Source: Lentisphaeria bacterium
GTDB taxonomy: Bacteria; Verrucomicrobiota; Lentisphaeria; Victivallales; UBA1829
Length of the DNA stretch: 17,495 bases
Assembly: GCA_019408975.1 (NCBI GenBank)
Contig: DXVA01000001.1
Coordinates: forward strand, 33,428-50,922
Direction of reading: 5' to 3'
Shown here in pieces: positions 6,167 to 12,204 of this stretch; the first letter of the stretch is position 1, and each line of letters begins with the position of its first letter. Below the pieces are notes generated by a model. It was given only the letters and a program-made list of their open reading frames with translations, had not been told where the DNA came from and made no database searches. The position numbers were made by a program, and so were the translations under genes.

Positions 6167-9079
6167 TTATTGTTTTTCGGCATTATGCCTGATTTCAAAT
6201 TTGCGCAGCAGCCCCGAATAGAAGTTTGCATTCGGCGGCAGTCCGAATTCCGGTTTTGTGTGCCCTCCGAAGATACTCGGCTTGAAGTAGAGCGGAACCA
6301 GCGGAGAAGCGATTTTGTAACTTCGGCTTCTCCCATTGACGTGAAATGTCAGCTGCTTCTGATCGAATGCAATCGTGACAGCCGACCATTTTCCGGGTTC
6401 CAATTCAAATCCGGATGCGAAGGAATGCACTTTGAGATTCTTGTCCGCGAATGCCGCATAAAGACGGTTGTATTTCACATAAATCGTAACGGAGCCCAGA
6501 ATCCAGCTGAAATGGCGGAACAGGACATACGGTTTTTCCTGCGCATCCGGTTTGACCTCGAAATTCATTGTGAAACTCCCGCGGGGAAATGCTTCGCGCG
6601 GGAAATTGATGTAGGAGATGCCGCTGAACCGGAGCGCCGGAACGCCTTTTTCATCTTCGGCATAGGCTGGAGCATAGGATTGGTTTTTCGGCAGTGGCAT
6701 GGTATGTGCGGGTTCATCGTAGACGAAGCCGCCGCCGAGCTGGGCGTCGAAGACGGGGGCGAAGCTGTTTTTCAGCAGGGCGCCGCATTCCGGATTGATT
6801 GCGTAGCGCAGATCGGGGATGCGCGCAGCGGGAACATCGACCGTTATGATCCTGCCGCTTGTTTCGGAATGGATGTTCAGCTTTTCCGATGCCGGCGGAA
6901 CCGGATCGGGAAGCACTGCACGTCCGCGCCAGATTTTTCCGCTTATTGTAACGGCACGAAGCTGAAACACGGGATACCGGTGCAGGCTTCTGACTTCGGT
7001 GCGGAAGGATGTCGTATTTTTCCCGATCTGCGGCGGAATGTCGGGGAGTGTATGGCAAACTTCCCAGTCGATGCGGCAGTTCTGATAGAGCTGTGCGTGT
7101 TTCTGGTGGTTCAGCAGGTCTTTGATTTTCAGGGTATGGCGCTCGCCGTTGACGGAGAAATGAATTTCGGCACGGTCCGCACTGCGGGGAATCGTAAGGA
7201 GCATTTTATTTTGCGCCGCCCAGACATGGGTATTGCTGTTGACTGTATCGCCGTTCTGCGACCAGCTGCCGAAACTGATATTCGCCTGTTCCCAGGGGCG
7301 GAATTTCCAGCCGGGGGCGTTGACGACCTGAATCTGCAGATTTCTCATTCCCGGAGTTCTGGTGGAAATGGTGCCGTTGACGACCAGATTTTTTGTCCGG
7401 TCGAATTCATTCGACGGATCGACGGCAAAGATTTCACGTCCGTGATCCGTGACTTCCAGCGATGCTAGCGGTTCGCCTGCATCGAATGAACCGCTGATTT
7501 CATAGACGCTGCCGCCGAGTTTTTTTACGTTGAATTCCGCTTTTGCCGGCGAGATCAGATCACGCAGCGGCTGTCTGGTTTCTTTGTAATTTGTGCAGAC
7601 CGTGGGGTGGAAGCGGAACGTTTGCAACTGCTGGAACCGGAATTCCCTGCCGGCTGGATTCGCAACTTTCAGAATCGGGCGGATGACGGTCTGCATTGAG
7701 AACTGTTCGGTCGGAATCTGATAGGTGACGGCGCGGAGTTTGGAACGATCGAATGTTTCAACAGGAAAACTGCCGATTTCTTTGTCCGCGGCGTCAAGAA
7801 GCGTCAGAACCGCCTGATAGTGTTCCGCGTTTTGCGTATCTGGGACATTGAGCAGTTCGATCCGGATTGGCTCTCCGATGCGGTATGCTTCCCGCGAAGA
7901 AAAAATCAGAGGCGGAATCTCCGTGTTGTCACCCGGATTCGGGCACGGTGGCTCGCCTTTCAGGAGGTTGGAATAGTAGCGGATCAGGCGTTGAAGGGCA
8001 AGGGAATTGCAGAGAGTCGGCTGGAAACAGGTGTTTTCGTTGAACTCGTTCCATTCGAAGAACACGATGAAATCCGGATCAAGCTTGATGAGGCGGTCCA
8101 GCTGGAGGCGCAGCCTTGCCGTTCCGAATTCGCCGTGTGTGACGCCGGACATATGATTGACGTAGGCGTGCCTGATCACTGAACCGAAAAGCTTCTCCCT
8201 GAACTCTTTTTTTCCCATGGCTTCCTTTATCATCGGGAACAGATGTCGGTCGTAGATTCTGAAATCAGGTTCCGTCATATAGTTGTTTCTGCGGGTGTCG
8301 ATTGTGAAAGGAATCTGGACGCCGTCGAACAGTGTCAGGACTTCCATAAGCCGTCTGCGGTATTTTTCCTGCGTATCAGGTGTCCATTTGCCTGTTTCGG
8401 TCATCTGAATCCGGTCCTGCCAGTCGATCAGAAGTTCTCCGGTGACGGCGAAAGTGTTGCCGAACTCTTTGCGGAGTGTATCCAGGAACTTCTTCATGGC
8501 TTCCGGTCTGATCTGCCCTGAATTGTAGGTCGTGACCGGGATGCGCCCGTTGATCTTCGCCGCATAAGGGGATTTCAGGGCGATATTCAGGATTTTTCTT
8601 GCCGTGTCCAGCTGTTTTTCGCTGGCGGCGAATGAGCCCATTTCACCGAATGCGAACTGCGGGAACTCAAGATGTCCTTTCGCCCGTGCCGGATCATTTT
8701 CCAGAAAACGGTTGACCGTCTGATAGAGTCCGAAGATGGGGAGGGCAAGGCTTCCCGCGCCGTCGAACCCGTATTGTTTCATGATTGCGATATCACGGAA
8801 ATAGGATTCCCGAGTGTTGTATGCGAATTTTCCTGCCGGATAGCGGAGTGCGCGGTCGAAAAACAGCGGGCGGTCGATGTACATGCCGAGAAAATTCTGG
8901 AACAGTGCGTATTTATACTGGACTTCAGGATACATCATGACCTGCGGAGCGGCTTTCCCGCGTTTTTGGAAAGTGAGGTCGGGCGCATAGTCGTCCCGGG
9001 TAAAAGTGACTGCACCGGCGGAAAGAGAGCAGAGAAGCATTGCTGTCAACAGGCAGCACATTGGTGAAAGTTGTTTCAT
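6167..9079 (-). CDS. Large secreted glycoside hydrolase-like protein (GH71/GH99-like barrel plus LamG-like C-terminus)
   Basis: A 970-residue protein with a signal peptide (MKQLSPMCCLLTAMLLCSLSAGA). Residues about 45-375 read like a TIM-barrel enzyme of the GH71/GH99-like group: MMYPEVQYKY near the start, a segment describing a moving pattern of Tyr-rich and Asp-rich strands, FAVTGELLIDW (210-220), and FFEWNEFNENT (340-350), which resembles the EWNEWHEGT box of GH99-like domains. The middle (about 385-780) is beta-rich, probably Ig-like modules. The last part (about 790-965) looks like a LamG/concanavalin-like lectin domain, with FTMNFEVKPD and KWSAVTIAFDQKQLTFHVNG. AAGGA lies 9 bases before ATG 9079. 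It is 15 bases after the pseudopilin stop and 18 bases before the next gene. Family assignment below the clan level, and substrate, are uncertain; the active-site carboxylates are not proven. Confidence 0.82.
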   Translation of the reverse strand: MKQLSPMCCLLTAMLLCSLSAGAVTFTRDDYAPDLTFQKRGKAAPQVMMYPEVQYKYALFQNFLGMYIDRPLFFDRALRYPAGKFAYNTRESYFRDIAIMKQYGFDGAGSLALPIFGLYQTVNRFLENDPARAKGHLEFPQFAFGEMGSFAASEKQLDTARKILNIALKSPYAAKINGRIPVTTYNSGQIRPEAMKKFLDTLRKEFGNTFAVTGELLIDWQDRIQMTETGKWTPDTQEKYRRRLMEVLTLFDGVQIPFTIDTRRNNYMTEPDFRIYDRHLFPMIKEAMGKKEFREKLFGSVIRHAYVNHMSGVTHGEFGTARLRLQLDRLIKLDPDFIVFFEWNEFNENTCFQPTLCNSLALQRLIRYYSNLLKGEPPCPNPGDNTEIPPLIFSSREAYRIGEPIRIELLNVPDTQNAEHYQAVLTLLDAADKEIGSFPVETFDRSKLRAVTYQIPTEQFSMQTVIRPILKVANPAGREFRFQQLQTFRFHPTVCTNYKETRQPLRDLISPAKAEFNVKKLGGSVYEISGSFDAGEPLASLEVTDHGREIFAVDPSNEFDRTKNLVVNGTISTRTPGMRNLQIQVVNAPGWKFRPWEQANISFGSWSQNGDTVNSNTHVWAAQNKMLLTIPRSADRAEIHFSVNGERHTLKIKDLLNHQKHAQLYQNCRIDWEVCHTLPDIPPQIGKNTTSFRTEVRSLHRYPVFQLRAVTISGKIWRGRAVLPDPVPPASEKLNIHSETSGRIITVDVPAARIPDLRYAINPECGALLKNSFAPVFDAQLGGGFVYDEPAHTMPLPKNQSYAPAYAEDEKGVPALRFSGISYINFPREAFPRGSFTMNFEVKPDAQEKPYVLFRHFSWILGSVTIYVKYNRLYAAFADKNLKVHSFASGFELEPGKWSAVTIAFDQKQLTFHVNGRSRSYKIASPLVPLYFKPSIFGGHTKPEFGLPPNANFYSGLLRKFEIRHNAEKQ

Positions 9080-9094
9080 GAGCGGATTCCTTGT

Positions 9095-9880
9095 TTATTT
9101 GATGTTGAAGTAAATATTGTCGGTATTCCATGTATTCAGATTGTCGCTGCCGGCAGCATTTTTCACACAGTATAAATAATAATACGGCTGTTTGAACGTG
9201 GAAGCGTGTCCGTCCGACCAGCAGATATTGCCGCTGCTGCGGGAACGGTGGCGTTTGCCGGGGGAAGCTGTGGGCTGCTGTGTGGGGGTGATCCAGTGGC
9301 ATGTTGCCAGCGACCTTATGTTGTCGGCATCTCCCAGCAGAAGTTTTGTGGACGGATTTCTGATATCGGCATTTCTGACGGGTGTCCCCGTCGTTCCGAA
9401 TTTTGAGTTCATGCCATAGCCGCTGTACTGATAGAGATAGATGGTCGTCGGGTATATGAAACAGTTGAGCGCGCTGTACGGCGTTGCAAACTGTGTGTAT
9501 TTTCTCGTCCCGTCATCGGCGGTATTGATTGCTGCCAGCGGACAGAAGAGAATCTTGTTGTTTTTCAGGTATCCGCCTTGACGGAGGTCGTAAGACCACA
9601 CTGCGGTAGATGAATTTCCCGTGGAGGAGATCAGCGGAAATTGATTGTAATCCATTTCATAGCCAAAAAGAGACACGCCGACCTGTTTGATGTTATTGAG
9701 GCACCCTGCGGTATTTGCCTGATCCTTTGCCTTGTTCAGTGCAGGAAGCAGCATTGCCGCAAGAATGGCGATGATCGCAATCACGATAAGAAGCTCTATT
9801 ATTGTGAAAATTCTTATTTTCACCCTGCGAAGTAAGAATATCGAACAAGGAAATAATCGGACAACGGGACATTTTTTCAT
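9095..9880 (-). CDS. Pseudopilin-like protein with prepilin N-terminus and H-Xn-DG-type C-terminus
   Basis: A 261-residue protein with a 24-residue basic leader, then FTIIELLIVIAIIAIL (25-40), the hydrophobic helix of type IV pilins and type II secretion pseudopilins, with Glu at position 5 of the mature form. The residue before the expected cut is Ile, not the usual Gly. The helix is followed by AAMLLPALNKAKDQA, and further on by YGMN and, near the end, H211...DG223-224, close to the H-X9-DG signature of PVC-group pilin-like proteins but with 11 residues between. I chose ATG at 9880 because AAGG lies 9 bases upstream; an in-frame TTG at 10000 would add 40 residues but has no ribosome site. 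It is the first gene of an operon with the glycosidase-like gene 15 bases downstream. Surface or periplasmic location is likely; exact role unknown. Confidence 0.85.
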   Translation of the reverse strand: MKKCPVVRLFPCSIFLLRRVKIRIFTIIELLIVIAIIAILAAMLLPALNKAKDQANTAGCLNNIKQVGVSLFGYEMDYNQFPLISSTGNSSTAVWSYDLRQGGYLKNNKILFCPLAAINTADDGTRKYTQFATPYSALNCFIYPTTIYLYQYSGYGMNSKFGTTGTPVRNADIRNPSTKLLLGDADNIRSLATCHWITPTQQPTASPGKRHRSRSSGNICWSDGHASTFKQPYYYLYCVKNAAGSDNLNTWNTDNIYFNIK

Positions 9881-10296
9881 TTTTATCATCCTTATGATTC
9901 TGATTTTTTGTAATTGCCGGTTGGAGCAGAGCTTTCTGTACCGTTTTCTGCCGGGGTTCATTTTTCTGCTGACCGGAGTTTTCCTTGTTTTTTCTGGCAA
10001 TCAATAAACTTTCTGTTATTAGATTATAACAATTCCGGTTTTAAATGCAAGATGCGAAAGGTGTATATTCACATGAAAATGTTGAATATTTCTGTTTTTT
10101 TGAGAAATGCTCTTATGATCGGCATGGCACATCATCCTGTTTTATGCCGAGCCGCTGGCTGGAAGATGCGGGGTGATTCCGTTTATTCTGAACGACGATG
10201 GCATATTGCTGCTTTAGATACAGAACGGGATATAGTGCAGATGAGTCAGGAAGACATGAACTTACCTGTTATCCGAGGACAATCTGGCAGTGCACA
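9881..10296. other. 416-base non-coding region between pseudopilin and AraC genes
   Basis: The left part holds the leader (about 135 bases) and promoter of the pseudopilin operon. From about 10080 to 10296 I find no gene I can support: short open frames exist on the plus strand (for example from ATG 10072 to 10303, 76 codons) but none has a recognisable product or ribosome site. A short frame around 10160-10210 reads GVIPFILNDDGILLL, faintly like the first strands of a Nudix hydrolase, then meets a stop; it could be a gene remnant or chance. Confidence 0.5.
10023..10050 (-). promoter_or_regulatory. Putative sigma-70-type promoter with extended -10 for the pseudopilin operon
   Basis: On the minus strand a perfect TATAAT (10028-10023) is preceded by TGT, giving the extended form TGNTATAAT, and by TTGCAT 16 bases further up. 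Start of transcription would be near 10016, leaving a leader of about 135 bases before ATG 9880. Confidence 0.5.
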
Positions 10297-11178
10297 TTAC
10301 TGACAGCGCTGTTTTCCTGCTGAAACAACATGATTTCTGTATTGTCGTGGAGTTACGTTATAACGTTTCTTGAACTCTCTGGAAAAGATGTGCATATCAG
10401 AATAACCGATATCAGCCGCGATTTCCTTGATTTGTTTTCCGGTTTCTTTCAGCAGTGTACATGCTTTAAGTAGTTTTTGCTGCATCAGATATTGCTTCGG
10501 AGACATATCATAATATTTGAAAAAAAGCTGGCTCAGTTGATAGGATGAAAAATTGCATTCTCTGGCAACATCGCTGATTTTTATCTTGCGCCCCGAATTG
10601 TAATTCAGTATGTGTACCGCTTTGGACAGTTCAACAGATATCATTTTATTCACATGGGAAGCCAGATAAAACAACAGTTCCAGTCCGATTCCGTTCATGG
10701 CGGGAATATTTTGTTTTTTACCTGATTTGATCAATGGTGAAATACGATTGTAAAAAGTCTGGATTGTCATTGGATCAATCCCGGAAATCAGGAGATTGTC
10801 GCCGAACAGGGAATAGATTAATGGCGTTGCAAGCGAACCCTTGACCCCGAAGGCAAATTTGTTCAGAGAAGCATCCAAGGTCGTCAGGCGATTGTCTTCG
10901 CCCTCCGGCAGTATCATTGCCATTCCGGGCGTCAGGTTATGGACATTGTTGTTTCGGATGATTTGCAAACAGCCTGAGAATGGGATTTCAATGCTGTTGA
11001 TCGTTGTATTGGAATGTTTGAAATACCATCCGCTTCTGCAGATAGAATGTAATGTCCAGCCAAACCAGAGCGGATAATCACCATCCATTTCATAATAATT
11101 TTCAGAGTGAACCGCAAGTGGGCTCCTATCCGTTTCAAATTTGGAAAATGAATAGCCGTCATTTCCTTTGATTCGCAT
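10297..11178 (-). CDS. AraC family transcriptional regulator
   Basis: A 293-residue regulator. The first part (about 20-130) looks like a cupin-type sensing domain (WFGWTLHSICRSGWYF, then GMAMILPEGEDNR), and residues 190-285 form the AraC double helix-turn-helix: helix-turn-helix one in KISDVARECNFSSYQLSQLF (200-219), two in IKEIAADIGYSDMHIFSREF (250-269), closing with KKRYNVTPRQYR. It is a DNA-binding sugar-type sensor; ligand unknown. ATG 11178 is chosen because AAGGAG lies 8 bases upstream; longer in-frame starts lack this. It is divergent from the plus-strand pseudopilin (197 bases between) and lies upstream of the minus-strand pseudopilin operon, so it may control both. Its base composition is clearly more A/T-rich than that of neighbours. 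Confidence 0.93.
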   Translation of the reverse strand: MRIKGNDGYSFSKFETDRSPLAVHSENYYEMDGDYPLWFGWTLHSICRSGWYFKHSNTTINSIEIPFSGCLQIIRNNNVHNLTPGMAMILPEGEDNRLTTLDASLNKFAFGVKGSLATPLIYSLFGDNLLISGIDPMTIQTFYNRISPLIKSGKKQNIPAMNGIGLELLFYLASHVNKMISVELSKAVHILNYNSGRKIKISDVARECNFSSYQLSQLFFKYYDMSPKQYLMQQKLLKACTLLKETGKQIKEIAADIGYSDMHIFSREFKKRYNVTPRQYRNHVVSAGKQRCQ

Positions 11179-11207
11179 CTTTTTTCTCCTTGACTGAACT
11201 TCAGTTA

Positions 11208-11284
11208 TTATAATGTGCTTTTTTCTCAATCCAATTCGATATTGAAAAAAAGTTCCTTTTTTTGTTTTTTTCATCACATTATAA
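11208..11284. repeat. Perfect 10-base inverted repeat in the AraC/pseudopilin intergenic region
   Basis: TTATAATGTG at 11208-11217 is matched by CACATTATAA at 11275-11284, with 57 bases between. Each copy contains TATAAT: the right copy, read on the minus strand, is a suitable -10 for the AraC gene (predicted start of transcription near 11271), while the left copy has no -35 at a proper distance. It could be a regulator-binding pair or promoter similarity. Confidence 0.4.
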
Positions 11285-11298
11285 GCTTTGTTTCCATA

Positions 11299-11327
11299 TT
11301 GTTTTATTATGGCTTCAAGTATATAAT
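11299..11327 (+). promoter_or_regulatory. Putative sigma-70-type promoter for the plus-strand pseudopilin gene
   Basis: TTGTTT (11299-11304) and a perfect TATAAT (11322-11327) are separated by 17 bases, the best spacing. Transcription would begin near 11334, about 42 bases before ATG 11376. The -35 box matches consensus at only its first three bases. Confidence 0.5.
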
Positions 11328-11375
11328 ATAGGAACAAGCATTCATTATATAAACACAGAGCAAAAAGGAGCTGAA

Positions 11376-12164
11376 ATGAAAAGAAAAATGAATCTATCGG
11401 AAGTATCCGTGAATACCAGCAGCCAGGATTCTGAAGATTTATCCGGTTCCTGCATTTGTTTTCTTTTTCACAACGGAGAAAGAATGATTTTTACTTTGAT
11501 CGAGCTCCTCATTGTTATAGCAATCATCGCAATTTTAGCGGGAATGCTCCTGCCTGCATTGAAAGCTGTAAGGGAAAAAGCACAGGGAGTCAGCTGTGTC
11601 TCCCAGGCGAAACAGATCGCCCTTGCCGGGAACATGTACAGCAATGATTATCAGGGGCGTGTTCCACTTGGCATGTGGTCTGGCAACGTCAATTATTTTC
11701 GCCTGCTGCGTGATAACAATTATGTGACAGGCAAAATCATGGCATGCAGTTCCTCCTTGAGCAATATCTTCCATGATACCAACGTCAACCGCCCTCCGAT
11801 CGGAACCCTGCTGAGTTATCAGGTCAATGCCCTGCTCGCTGGCGGCGTTACCCCGGCGTGGGCAGTCGGGACTAAAACCAATAAGAAGCGTGACAGTATC
11901 AGAGAACCTTCCCGCACGATTGAATTCCGTGAATCAAACTGGGACAATGTCAAAATGATCCACAAACTCGACAGCGTGGAAAACATCTGGTATCTCTGCT
12001 ACGTTAAAGGCGGCGATGAAAGAACACTGCTGTTTACCACTGCCAGCAGGCGGCATTCTTATGCAGGGAGTACTGCCATGGTGGATGGAAGCGTAGAATT
12101 GCTGAAACCCCAGCAGTTGATTCCGGATATGGTGAAGGGCAGAGGTGCCTATCTCTGGTATTGA
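11376..12164 (+). CDS. Pseudopilin-like protein with intact H-X9-DG C-terminal signature
   Basis: A 262-residue protein with a 38-residue leader, then FTLIELLIVIAIIAIL (39-54), the cleavage/methylation helix of pilins and pseudopilins with Glu at mature position 5. As in the first pseudopilin, Ile rather than Gly precedes the expected cut. The usual continuation AGMLLPALKAVREKAQ follows. Near the end RRHSYAGSTAMVDG gives His227, nine residues, Asp-Gly: the H-X9-DG signature of PVC-group pilin-like proteins. ATG 11376 has AAAAAGGAG five bases upstream; a later in-frame ATG at 11484 also has GGAG with 5-base spacing and would leave only a two-residue leader, so the start is not certain. It is followed after 40 bases by the secreted DUF4091 enzyme gene and is probably co-transcribed. 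Role unknown. Confidence 0.87.
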   Translation: MKRKMNLSEVSVNTSSQDSEDLSGSCICFLFHNGERMIFTLIELLIVIAIIAILAGMLLPALKAVREKAQGVSCVSQAKQIALAGNMYSNDYQGRVPLGMWSGNVNYFRLLRDNNYVTGKIMACSSSLSNIFHDTNVNRPPIGTLLSYQVNALLAGGVTPAWAVGTKTNKKRDSIREPSRTIEFRESNWDNVKMIHKLDSVENIWYLCYVKGGDERTLLFTTASRRHSYAGSTAMVDGSVELLKPQQLIPDMVKGRGAYLWY

Positions 12165-12204
12165 ACAGGAAATAGGAACCATAAACAGAAGAAAGGTCGG
12201 CAAT

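Noticed and set aside
5846..7468. Plus-strand 540-codon open frame
   Set aside because: Antisense to the secreted GH71/GH99-like gene and the exported protein; it has no domain, and spans two real genes.
10355..10366. Perfect 12-base palindrome ACGTTATAACGT
   Set aside because: It lies inside the AraC coding sequence, encoding part of KRYNVTPRQ, and is short enough to arise by chance; no promoter is near it.
11190..11214. TTGACT plus TATAAT as a plus-strand promoter
   Set aside because: The spacer is only 13 bases, too short, and the pair overlaps the AraC ribosome-site region; the 11299-11327 pair is better placed.
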